From Stemphylium vesicarium (taxonomy: Eukaryota; Ascomycota; Dothideomycetes; Pleosporales; Pleosporaceae): 64,000 nt of DNA. The translations under genes were made by a program, and so were the position numbers. The notes below the pieces were generated by a model. That model saw only the letters and a list, made by a program, of their open reading frames with translations. It was not told the origin of the DNA and did not search any database. Of the stretch, positions 31,175 to 41,902 are shown in pieces (within the stretch, counting starts at the first letter, position 1; each line of letters begins with the position of its first letter). Where the stretch lies: contig QXCR01000061.1 of NCBI GenBank assembly GCA_004380135.1, forward strand, positions 97,886-161,885. Reading direction: 5' to 3'.

Positions 31175-33003
31175 ATGGCGGCTCTGCCCAAGAACAACGC
31201 TTTCGGCCCTTGCTGTCCCAGTTGGAACCTTTCGTTTCCAGACGGTAACCTTACTGCCGCTGAGATCCTTGCATACTTCCCGCACTGGCTTAAGTCTGTT
31301 GACGTTATCGAGCGGTTCGTCAGCCATGGCGGAAAGGCGCCCAACATTGCAGCAATGATCAATGAGTTTCGCGACGTACCAGACAACGTCATATTAATGC
31401 CCAACTCTGTCATGATCATGATGCAGTATGCCATGCGGCGTACAGACCATAAAGGATGGACCATCACTAAGCATTTCAACTATCCCCAAGTCATTCCTCG
31501 ACCAGAAGGAGATCTCAATGTGAAGAACTTCCGTACACCGCGTATTACCCATCCGAAGAATGTGGCAACAGACACGCCTAAGAGCTTCGCCAAAAACGAG
31601 GAAGTACCAGCCCTCGAGTTCAAGAACCTCGCTATCCACGTCAAGAAGCACCCTACTGGGAGCGACGCTCTTGACCTCGCGCGCTGTGTGCAGTACGCTC
31701 TGCAAAACCCGGACGAAGTCTGGCTCTTCCCCACCGACTTCCAGCGCCTTGTCACTCACCTTGGTGGACAGGCGCCTGTCACTCACGCTCACCATGATCG
31801 CCACGTGTTTGCGCGCCGCAATCACGTTAAATTTCCAATTGCGAAGCCTTCACCTCAACAGCCTCGCACGCCCAAGCGCAAACTTGCAATCCCGCGCAGC
31901 AAGGCGAACACCGGTGTCAAATTGGTCGTCCCGGATACCATGTCGCACTCGGGTACACGCAAGAAACGTTCGGCTGGGGATTTGGGTCAAGTTGTCTCCA
32001 GTAGCAAGAGGAGGAGCGGTCGCCTGGTCGGCAAGAACATCAACTTTGCTGAAGACTCTGAGATTGATCCCTCGGTACGTAAAGCATTTGTGAGGGATCT
32101 ACGCGATTGCGATCTTCGCTCATGTCGCCGCAATATATAGCGCGCTGGCTCACCTACGCCCTGGACAGCAACACTGACAACAAACTCAGGACAAGGACAC
32201 GTACGACGCGCCCTACACCACGCCCGCTAAGAAGTGCAAGCTTACTCGTATCCCGCCTACCCCCGATTCATCTGCTGAGGACGGCGACTTCGTTGGAGAA
32301 GAGTCAGAGCCCGACGACGACGTCCCCGAGGAAGACGAGGAAGACATCACCGATAAAGACGAGGACTTTGTATCATCCGGCCATACAGCCCTCGGTCGCA
32401 AGGCCGCACGCAAAACCCGCGTCAACATCAAAGCTTCTCTTCTGCCCGAACACAGTCGCGCCGTCAAGCTCAAAGTGCCTAGGTGCGCGCACCCATCCCC
32501 ATCCCCAAGCAAGCAAGCTAACATATCCCAGCATCAGTCCCTCCCCACACAGGCCTACCCCCAAACCCGAATTCCCAACCTACATGATCGCCCCCATCTC
32601 CCCAGAAACAATGACAGCAGCCAGCCTCTTCTCAATCCGCAAACCCACCCGTCTCCCTCCCCCCGCCCTCTCCGCCAACCGCCTCAAAATCGACGACCAC
32701 ACAATCTACCTCTACTCATCCCCACCTCACACCTCATTCGAAGCCATGTACGCCTCCGCCTTTGACTCCGCGCGCTTCAACGGTCCGCGCCGGGCCCCGC
32801 CGTTCCGCGAGCTACACCGTTTGAGCGACCCGGATGTTGCGGATACCAGTGACTGGGCAGAGAATATCCGCTGGGCCAAGGAGCAGTGGACAGAGTTTGG
32901 GAGCGTGTGGACGGAGTATGATTGGCATCTTGAGTGTATTACTGAGCATCGGAGGGAGGTGAGCTGGGTTAGTGAGGAAGTTATTGTCGCGGGGATGGGT
33001 TGA
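31175..33003 (+). CDS. Member 2 of the divergent paralog pair, basic/acidic nuclear-type protein
   Basis: Three exons: 31175-32074, 32190-32482 and 32553-33003 (547 residues). The introns have GTACGT...CTCAG and GTGCGC...CACAG borders and both splices keep frame. The start MAALPKNNAFGPCCPSW follows an AACATGG context. The N-terminal block (LTAAEILAYFPHWLKSVDVI) and second block (FKNLAIHVKKHPTGSDALDL through VWLFPTDFQRLVTHLGG) align with the gene at 28907. A basic region KRSAGDLGQVVSSSKRRSGR and a long acidic run (EESEPDDDVPEEDEEDITDK) lie where member 1 has its AT-hook. The C-terminal block NGPRRAPPFRELHRLSDPD with WAENIRWAKEQ again matches. It is likely a nuclear/chromatin protein by composition; the function is unknown. 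Confidence 0.8.
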
Positions 33004-33500
33004 TGGGGTGTGGCGGGCCTGCTTTCGAGGTAGTATCTACGCAGTTATGCAGTTTTGGGAGGATTTGGGTGTGTGAAGCGCCTACTTTGTGGTTTTGAGG
33101 ATGTTTGGTGGAAAGATGAGGGTTTGGATCTATGCGGAATTGCGAGGTGCGGAGCGTTTGGGGGTACGAAGCTACGCGGATTGTGGTCTTTCATGCCACA
33201 CATCTAGTGGACCGTATTCAAGATAACGACGCATACGAAAAGAAATGAACGTTGGCTCACATCGACAGTCTCTGTCAAGCTTTACAACATTTTTTTCGAG
33301 CACTGAAACGGGTTGAAAAAGCGCTCATCAAAGATGTGTCTATTTTATCGTCATTCATGTCCTGGGTATAAACCTCCTGCGCCAAATTACCAAACGCCCT
33401 CTGTATTCGTCAAGGTACCGTATCCAATGTTTTCGCCCCCTCCTCCCCCCATAAAAAGTCTTCAAAATACCCCTCAGCGCTTGATCAGCCCGGACGAGCT
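33004..33500. other. Convergent intergenic region
   Basis: 3' flanks of the paralog member 2 and the macro-domain gene. No gene is recognised. Confidence 0.4.
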
Positions 33501-34508
33501 TCATAGCTCGGGCTTGGCCTTGTCATCTTTGGGATCGTCCTTCAGGTCCTCTTTCTCCACCACCACAAAATCATCGTCCTCAGTTTCAGCAGTCTTCTGT
33601 TTCTTCGGCGACGGCTGTTCGGCCTCGTCTTCGTCTTTGGGGTCGGTAGTAGGAGCGTCTGGCAGCTGGGAGGCAAGCTCGGAAGGCTCCGTGGCGTGCT
33701 CTTCTTGGGCCTCGGTCTCAGGTACGGGTGGGAAGTAGTCCCTTGTATACGTCAGCCCTGAACATGAGATCAAAAGCGCTCAAACAACTTACGCAACCTG
33801 CTCGAAATAGGCGTCTTCATCTTTCTGCAGAAAATTGCAGAAGATGACGCGATCAAGCTTCTCCGCATTGCCCTCCTCTACCAAGAACTTCCGGACCGTC
33901 TCCAGCGCGACATAGCTAGCTTCATGACTCGGGTAGCCGTAGACACCAGTGCTAAGGGCGGAAAAAGCAATGCTCTTGCAATCATTCTCCGTGGCCAGCT
34001 CCAGACTCTTTCTGTAGCAGCCTGCTAACAGCTCCGCCGATCGGGCGGCTCCCTCTTTCCAGTATATCGGGCCGACGGCGTGAATGACCTTCTTGCTCGG
34101 GAGCTCGTAGGCCTTTGTGATTTTCGCGCTGCCCGTCTCGCATCCATCGAGCGTTTCGCATTCTTCGAGTAGTTCGGGTCCGGCAGCGCGGTGGATGGCT
34201 CCGTCGACGCCGCCGCCACCTAGTAGTGATGCATTCGCCGCGTTGACGATTGCGTCGACGGCGAGAGTCGTGATATCTTGTCGAATGATGCTGATCTTGT
34301 CATTGAGCGCAGCAGAGGGTTCGAAACTGGACTGTTCTTCTTTGGGTACTATCTTTTTGAGCTTGTAGAGTAGCGAAAGTGTGGGGATCTCTTCAAGCGA
34401 TGTTGCAGTGGCCATTTTGGGAGATGCGCGAGATGACAGGGGCTTTGCGAGATAATATGCGCTCGTCATGGGTCGGATTATGACTCGGGTGGTGAGTCTG
34501 AGGAGCAT
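33501..34508 (-). CDS. Macro-domain protein (MacroD-type ADP-ribose hydrolase)
   Basis: Exons 34508-33793 and 33741-33501 (318 residues) are joined by a 51-bp intron (GTAAGT...ACAAG), giving FEQVADYFPPVPE at the junction. A hydrophobic/basic lead (MLLRLTTRVIIRPMTSAYYL) could be a mitochondrial presequence; internal starts at MTSAYY or MATATSL are possible. The macro domain is complete: ITTLAVDAIVNAANASLLGG, GGVDGAIHRAAGPELLEEC (catalytic loop), GSAKITKAYELPSKKVIHAV, and SIAFSALSTGVYGYP (distal phosphate loop). This class removes ADP-ribose from proteins or deacetylates O-acetyl-ADP-ribose. The C-terminal ~85 residues are acidic and Pro/Lys-rich with PSPKKQKT, a possible NLS. The tail is longer than in a minimal MacroD domain. 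Confidence 0.92.
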
Positions 34509-34998
34509 ACAGGTGAGGTTGAGGTTAAGCTGAGTACCAGGCAGAGCTCTTGGTGGGCTGAAGCTCGGACCCGCTCTCTCCCGGAGCTACCCCGCCACGG
34601 ACCCACTTGCCAAGCAATGCTCATTATCTCACATCGGCCGCGACTTCTGCTCCTCCCTACAGTCACTCGCTCTCGATAACGAAGTGTCATATTTCACTGC
34701 GGTTCGAAAGTGATAGCAACATTCCAGTATTTACGCCGTCAAATCCGGGGCGATCAGTCGTCCCACCGAGACTTTGTCTCCTCAACGTTTCCCCATTGTG
34801 TACTGCAGCCTTGATTGATTCCAGCATGCCTGCGTCTTTGTAACGAAATTATTGCATCAGGGGCACACTAGAGACTACGATGCTGACTTTGATCACCTAA
34901 GCTGAGCCAGGGCGGTGAGTTTCTTAGGCGCAAAACGGAGTCACGCTCAAACGCTTGGGTGTTGTAATCATATTTCAATTCCTTGATCGAACTAATGT
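34509..34998. other. Intergenic, promoter side of the macro-domain gene
   Basis: No gene is recognised. The right end carries the left target duplication of an hAT-type MITE. Confidence 0.4.
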
Positions 34999-35006
34999 GT
35001 GAGTGG

Positions 35007-35134
35007 CAGACTTGTCAACAATCAAGCCGATCAAGCCGATCTAACCGAATTTAGCACGGCCTTAACCTATATGAGCTAGTGAGTTACTATATTACGTTAG
35101 CCCAGCTTGGTTGGCTCGATTTTTGACAAGTCTG
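35007..35134. mobile_element. hAT-type MITE, copy 2, perfect 8-bp target duplication
   Basis: A 128-bp element. Ends CAGACTTGTCAACAATCAAG and, at the right, GGCTCGATTTTTGACAAGTCTG read inverted. The 8-bp sequence GTGAGTGG flanks both sides (34999-35006 and 35135-35142). The subterminal motif AAGCCGATC is doubled and resembles the AAGCCGAGCC repeats of the hAT transposon at 38843. No coding capacity. Confidence 0.92.
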
Positions 35135-35317
35135 GTGAGTGGTTATTACATATACTTACTCTGCCTATTATCTTCACTCCGCATAAGCCTCTAGTAACTT
35201 AAATAGTGGGCAAAAAACACTTGGTCCCTAAAAGCTTATCCAATACTGTATTCCCAGCTAAATGCGGTCGCAGAACCCATCTCCCACTTTACTTCCAGAT
35301 TTCGAAGCTTCGTTTCC

Positions 35318-36642
35318 CTATTTCACTTCTGCTATGGAATTTTCGGCCGCATGATTAGCTCCTTGTACGGCATCCTTCAGTCGGTCCAACCATTTGTCCA
35401 AGACTTGCTGCTTCTCTACTTCGAATCGACCCCCAAGTTGCATTGCCGATGAAGGGAAAGAACCATAAGCAGTCACCTCGGTCGGGGTATTCGCGACGCT
35501 TACCTGACAGCCAGCCTTTTCCAATCCAACCAGTGAAGGGAACGCAGACCGCAAAACCACGTCCAGCCTCGCGCTGTCGGATGGTACTCCTCCCTTGACA
35601 TTTCTGACATTGAGAACGAGGTGTATAGCAGCACCGCGTCGAAGTCGGAACAGTGGTTTCAGGCCCTCCAAGATCTCATCATCCCGGTCCGACGTGTTCC
35701 AGTGCACCAACAGAATCAACGAATCTTCCTAATCAGTTTCTGCACGTCGAAGCCCGTGTCGAAGTGGTCATATTTCAGGACGTCAGGCAGTCTGTCGAGA
35801 GCCGTCCCAACGTGTCTCCAATCAAGATCGGTGTGGAAGACAAACGTGGCTGTGGAGTACCACGACTCGACCAACTCCAATGCTACGGCGCTTCCAACAA
35901 CAGCGTCGCGCCAGTAAAGCGCAGAGCAAATACTGTCTTTTGCCGACCGAGGTTGACGCGTGAACCAAGTCCCTGCCGGCGCCGGATGGTGTTGCATAAG
36001 CTGAACATGAGATCTAGAATACGGCCCATCTTTCGTCGCGAAGTTTCGGCTTATTCTAACCCGTTCGTCCGTGACGTAAGCGTACACCATATCTCTCAGC
36101 TCCCGCAGCAATGTCGCATACGTTTTCTTGGCAGCCCTCTTACAAACTGCGACATTAACCTCTTTCACCGTAGCTTCGATCTCATTTTGGACTTTTGACA
36201 TTTCGCCGGCCACCATGTTGATACTGCAACTAAGCTCCTCATACACACACTGATCCTCTGCCGTTCTCTCCTCTTCAAAACCGGAACTCGAACAGCGACT
36301 TCGGTCGACGACGAATCCATAGAGAATTGCGTCGCGAAGTTGATCGAACCTTGCATCGACTGCTCTCTCGTTCTCGTCCATGGCTAGTATGAGGGCGTCG
36401 CGGCGTTGATTCAAGCACTCGTTCTCAGTGATGAGGATTCGTTCTTTCTTAAGAAGCCTGTGTAATTTCAGTGGCCGGGTCTGGAGCTGTCCCGAATGGT
36501 TTGCGTACAGCTTGAGTTTGAGCGCTTCTTGTGGAGAGCCGTATAAGGCGGAAACGTTGCTCCAGACGGTTTGTCGCATATCGGATAGGCCAAACGGGCA
36601 TCCGAACATCTCGGTGGTGCTGCCTATCGCTTTGGTACTCAT
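35318..36642 (-). pseudogene. Unknown gene with a frame break (or unrecognised intron)
   Basis: A 308-codon frame from ATG 36642 (MSTKAIGSTTEMFGCPFGLS) ends at 35716. The adjoining 133-codon frame in another phase (LILLVHWNTSDRDDEILEGL to 35318) is plausible protein. The two halves together give ~440 residues with a helical central part (DENERAVDARFDQLRDAILY, then QNEIEATVKEVNVAVCKRAA). Near the break, no intron with a good donor is visible; a donor-poor GTCCTG...GATTAG intron is possible. No family is recognised. The pattern (coiled-coil N-half, then a Leu-rich segment with VHLVLN-type strand) resembles many lineage-specific fungal orphans. Confidence 0.5.
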
Positions 36643-37573
36643 ATTGGTGCCGCTTCTGTTGTGGACGTTTTGTATGTCGAGACTTGATTGAGATTACGAA
36701 CGGGGGAATGCACAATACCAGATGAAACTCCTCAAACGAAATTTATATGCCCCGCCATGCTCATAAAGAAATCTCAAAATCTCCAACCTCCAGCAGTACT
36801 GTACTTGTCAATCCATGGTTCTCAGATTTCGTTCGCCATACATTCCATTCATTGCTGCTGCACGGTACCCCCCTGTCCAACTGACACCCATGGTATGCTC
36901 GGGGCGACCCACAAGGAAAATCAAGATTCACTGCGACGAAAAAACAGGCGCGCATTCGAACTCGGGGAAATGTTGCGCATCTCGACCACGGAACCACAGG
37001 AAGAGCCCATTTTCTCAGTGGAGCTGTCACGTCGTGCGAGGGTGTATATTAGTAATGTATCGGACACCGAGGTTGCGACGGTGAATAGCTTCTGAAAATT
37101 GCAGGGATAAATTTGATACTGCGCTCTGCACAAAAGGCTCCTGTTGCGTTGGCATACTAACAAGCTTGAATAGTGGTGTTCAGGGTATCGTAATTTTCTG
37201 GCAGCGTGCTGCTGGGAAGTTTTTGATGGCTCTGAACACATCAGTTGCTGCGAGTGTCGTCGGGGTGGCAAGTTGTGGGTTGCTAGTCACTGCGGTTCTA
37301 TGAAGGGAGATGAGCATGGCAAGTATTAGGTCAGAAGTATGGTGTACGCCAAGCATTGCATGAGGGTTGATTTGGGCAAAGAAAAAAAAAGAACATCGGT
37401 CTGCTGCTGCGACAATGCCGTGGATGTACGTTAATTTTAGACACCACTTCGCGTCCTTGTTGTATTAGCCCCAGGAACATATTTCAATCTAACCGGTCTA
37501 TTCGCATGTCGCATCTTGAAATAACCAATCGTTCTTCTCGCTCATTCACAGCTCGTGTGGGCCGTCCCGTGCT
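36643..37573. other. Intergenic, no gene recognised
   Basis: Short frames on both strands; no supported feature. Confidence 0.4.
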
Positions 37574-37581
37574 CTCCACAG

Positions 37582-37743
37582 CAGACTTGTCAACAATCAA
37601 GTCAATCTGACACATCCAGATGAGTGACTAACGCAAAAGGGTAAGACTTAAGCCTATATAGGCAACTGCTAGACTCAAATAGGAAGTCAATCAAGTCAAG
37701 CTGCGTCTCTCGAGCCCCACTTAATTGATTGTTGACAACTGTG
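37582..37743. mobile_element. hAT-type MITE, copy 3, perfect 8-bp target duplication
   Basis: A 162-bp element with ends CAGACTTGTCAACAATCAAG and (right) TTGATTGTTGACAACTGTG. It is flanked on both sides by CTCCACAG (37574-37581 and 37744-37751). It sits 26 bp beyond the 3' end of the NLR pseudogene reading frame. Confidence 0.92.
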
Positions 37744-38842
37744 CTCCACAGGTCCTGTATGCGCCTCGCTACATCACCTTACAGTAACCCTGCGATTCTG
37801 CTGCTTTCGATGCCGTTGCCTCGCGCTGTTTCTCGTCCATCATGTCCTGCAAAACCTCTGCTTTCGCCGGCCCGAAGACATGGACAAATAAATCTCTCGG
37901 AGAAGAGAACTTGGATGTTTCTCCCAAGTCAATGTGTGCGTCAGCTCCGTACTCTATCATCAGTTGGCATGTTCGGAAGCAGATGTCAGCCTTTGTAGAC
38001 GTAGCATAGTCCTCTGGCATATGACCTGGTGGCAATGGCAATCTGTCTTGGAGGGAGTTCAGACATGTCGCCCAAGGCGTTTTCCCTCTATCTTGGTCCA
38101 TTATTTCATTGGGATTCGATCCTTGCTCCAACAACAGACATTTCAAATCGATGCTTATACGCCATTCTTTAGTCGTGTATGCCTCAGGATTGTCGAACGC
38201 AAAGTATCGGCAGGGATCAAATGCGTAATCCAGGAGAGGCCAGCCGTCCTTTCTTATTAAAGCTGGGCTCGATCTAAGTCTTGCGCGAACGCACTTGACC
38301 AACCTACCTTGAACTGCAAGTAACAGAGGGTGGCTACAGTTGAGGTTTTCTTGGATTTGGGTCATTGATAGAGTCGGTCGACTGTGTTCCACGTTTCTCC
38401 ACCATCATGCCCATGAGGCAATGATAATTCCAGACTCGATTCAGCTCGTCCAGAACAGTGAGAAGCGCAGTGTCGGTAGGATCTGAACGTTCTTCCAATT
38501 GACGCGCAATACGTAATAGATCGGAGACCAATCCGAGCACTGCAACGATGCGCCTCCTGATCTCGATCCCGAGGGGCTGCTCAATTTCTACTGATTTGAG
38601 CAAGAAGGGCATCATTCTGGCGACTGATAGGGAGGGGTTGAACTCGGACTTCAGGCCAGATAGAAGTTGATCGTAATACGAGTCTCGCAGAAAGTCTCGC
38701 ACAGTTCGATGCAAGAAGTCCACATGTAGACTCAGGAAAACGGGATCTTCGTGTGTGCTCACGAGGAGAAGGTCGCTACGTCAGTTTTCCATAATTGATT
38801 TCATGGTGGGGTATTCACTCAACAGATCGCTGGCCCGGATAG

Positions 38843-41800
38843 CATACCTGTCAACAAACAAGCCGAGCCAAGCCGTCAAGGCGGCTTGGCTTGGCTTGAG
38901 TGAAAGGGCGATCTGGGTAACTTAGCTTGCAAGTGCTTAGGTTTTCTAACCTTTAGCTTGGCTTAGATGAGACGGCTTAATTATTTAATATAAAAGATCG
39001 CCTCCTTATACTAATTTATATATCGTCTTAAATCTACTTAGATAGATAGTATAGCTTATCTATTTCTGCGTTAGATCTTGCTAGAAACGAGCTATTTTTG
39101 GGCCTAAACCTAGCTTTTTGCCACCTCCGTACGCACTGTATCGCCGCCAGAAGCTCGGCTGATATACCTCGTCGCCGCGGTCGCAACAGATCGCCAAGCT
39201 CACTAAATATGCGTTCGCAGTCGCAGCTAGAGGCAGGTATTGAGATAACGTCAAGCGCAAGTTTGGAAAGCTAAGGGTATCGATCGCGCAGCCCTAGCCA
39301 GTAATCTATAGCGCTGTTGGCGTTGTTTGAACCCTTCTCAGCCCTTGGCTCGCACTGTTTCAATCGCTGGTACTCATCCAGATCGCCTGGGCTAGCGCTC
39401 AAGTTCTCGGTATGTGGCTCTATAAGGCTATCGATAGCGTCGTCCATATCACTTGTAATAACCCTAATTATCTATATAGTAGCTAAGTAAGTCTAATATT
39501 GAGCTTAGAGAGCGTCAAATGCATAGTTATTCTCTTTAAGCTACTCTAGGTGATCTACCTATGCTAAGTTATAGTAAGTCTTATAGTATAGGTGAAAGAT
39601 CATAGTAGCGTAATAGGTAGGTAAGGCGTTAAGTTTAGTATAATAGTTGCTAGCTTTAGCCTAGGCAGCGCGTAGGTTAATTGCGAGGTGATCCTCTAGA
39701 GCCTTATTATATAACGTAACGCGCTACTTATAGTACCCTAATAAGAACTTATACATAGGTATAACCTTATAGATCGCGCTATATTAGCCGTCTTTACCGC
39801 GGCCTTTAAGGCGTTTTATTATTAACTTTAGTGGCATTAGCACGTCTAAATACTCTGTAACCACGCCCCAGTCAGCGGCAGATATCCCAGTAGATCTCAT
39901 CCACGGCGCCGCAACAGGCAGCTTGTTGCCCCGGCTTATAGCGTACGTATCCTCGTCCCTGATGAGTCGTATATGGTGTCCGACGTAGGCGTTTATAGCT
40001 GGCTGAAGTAGTACAGCGCGCTCAAAAGCAGAGCAATATGAGTTCCAGCGGGTGACAACTGGCTTCAAAGGCGCCAGTATTTTCTGCTTATTTGTGGGCA
40101 GCTCTCGGTTCGCGAGGCGCTGGAAATTCTCGAAAAGCTCGTGCTGTCGCGGTGTTTTGATATAGTTGATCACTGAGACGAGGATACCGAGAGGCCCGTC
40201 GCGACGCCACTGCAATAGGCAGTCCTCCTCCTCCTGTAGATTGCTGCTATCATTGTCGTATGCCTCTAGGTTGCTGCCCCAAAGTAGCGTCTGGCAAATC
40301 AGATTGAGAGTATGGAGCGCGCAACGGAGGCGACGATGGGCTGGATCAAACCCTAGTTCTCTGCCAACTGCAGCTATTGCAGCGTCGTTGTTGGTGGCGT
40401 TGTCAAACACAAAGTAGCCGACTTAAGAGGCTAATACACCAAAATCTTTGAGCACTAAGAGAACGATCTGGGCTATATTATCGCCAGAATAAGCGCCTAT
40501 AAGCTGCGGCAGAGCAATTGGGAGGTCTATTAGATCGCTAGTATAAGCAACAAAGTAGGCAATAAGGCATAAAAAGCCTCTCTTGCTACCTTTTGTCGTA
40601 TACCTGTTAAAGCTTATATGGATCTTGCTAAGCGATTACGACAGGGCAGTGACAACAGCTGGCCGGATAGCGCCGTACAGCCTCATCACGTACCACGTTA
40701 CGCTGACGTGAGACGATCAGAGCAATATTGCTGCCTCTGGGGTTAGCTGCTGCGATCAACGCCTTAAACGCTGGCGTTTCAAACTCGTGCAGCGGGTGGT
40801 TGTTTTCAATGAGCCAGCTCACTGCCGCCAGCCTAAACGCCTGTACGTTGAAATTGCCGGCTTCATTGGCTACCTTTTGGGGCACGTTATAGCCAGATTT
40901 CAGCGCCTGGTGGAGCCATGAGCCGCGGAGAATAGCGTCTTTTACCTCCTTGCCAGGCGCGCGATAGCGGTGGCCAGCGCGATCCTCCTCGAGGTGGCGC
41001 ATGGCCGTCGAGGTGGACTTTGAGACGTCGTACATACCACCCCGACCAGCGTCAATATACTTGTGCTCGTAGCAGTAACGACACACAAAATAGAGTTTTG
41101 TGCCGCCCGAGGCGATAGAGGCGACGCGCCAGCCGTGCTGAAAGACCCAACTTTTAGCTCGTGTCTGGGTTGCTAAGGGCTTCATATAGCGCGGCAGACG
41201 CTCCCAGTCAATACCGTCAAAGTCATCTGCCAAGTTGTCCAAGGGGCCGCTGTCGGCAGCAGCGTCGATATCGTCCGCAGCAGTCGTTGCAGTCGCAGCC
41301 TCACTGCCGTCCTCGGTAGGCGCGGTGATCGCGGCTTCGGGCTGAGTTTCTCACAGTTGTGACTCGAACGTAGCCTCGTTTTCAGGCTCTGGGGAGCTGC
41401 CTAGGCTCTAAGACACGTTAATAATAATAAGTTGCGACTCACTGCCTCGCGCGGTAGTTTTGCGACGTTTGGCAGGCCTGGATAGAGGATTTCGAGCGCG
41501 TTTAGTGCTAAGCGGCGGCATGGCGATAATCTAGATCAGGCAAAACACCAAAATAACAGTCGTGATTAGGTGGATGGAGCTAGAATAGAGCCCAAAAAGA
41601 TGGGACGACAGCTAAACGCGCGCGAAAATGAGGTGCTAGGAGCTGTTTTAGAGGCTAACTAAGCTAACTACAACACTAGAAACCTATCGCGAGATGAATC
41701 CCCTACTAAAACCCCAGTCTCATGACTAAAAACACCCGTACCCAGCCTAGGTACCAAGCCGTCCAAGCCTTGTCAAGCAAGCTTCACTTTCAAGCTTGGC

Positions 41801-41902
41801 TCGGCTTGCAAAACTGGCTGCGCAGCTTGGCTCGGCTCGGCTTAGTCTAACCAAGCCGTGACAAGCAAGTACTTGCAAGCGGCTTGCTTGTTGACAAGTA
41901 TG
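38843..41902 (-). mobile_element. hAT superfamily DNA transposon, full-length but degraded
   Basis: A 3,060-bp element with inverted ends: CATACCTGTCAACAAACAAG at the left, and at the right, reverse-complemented, CATACTTGTCAACAAGCAAG. Flanking 8-bp repeats CCGGATAG (38835-38842) and TCGGATAG (41903-41910) differ by one C/T. Subterminal regions are full of CAAGCC/GGCTTGG repeats, as expected for hAT transposase binding sites. The element is inserted in the NLR gene and transcribed in the same direction. Confidence 0.93.
39130..41521 (-). pseudogene. hAT transposase with BED zinc finger, inactivated
   Basis: The probable start is ATG 41521 (MPPLSTKRARNPLSRPAKRR). A BED-type zinc-finger region is visible (LYFVCRYCYEHKYID with a later TAMRHLEEDRAGHRY). 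The RNase-H-like core follows: SKIHISFNRYTTKGSKRGFL, LIDLPIALPQLIGAYSGDN, YFVFDNATNNDAAIAAVG, then RRLRCALHTLNLICQTLLWG. The C-terminal dimerisation motif survives near 39150-39240 (SSCDCERIFSELGDLLRPRR). Stops and at least one frame change break it (for example TAG near 40636 and TAA near 40424), and the stretch 39430-39780 is heavily decayed. The enzyme would mobilise this element and possibly the related MITEs. Confidence 0.85.
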
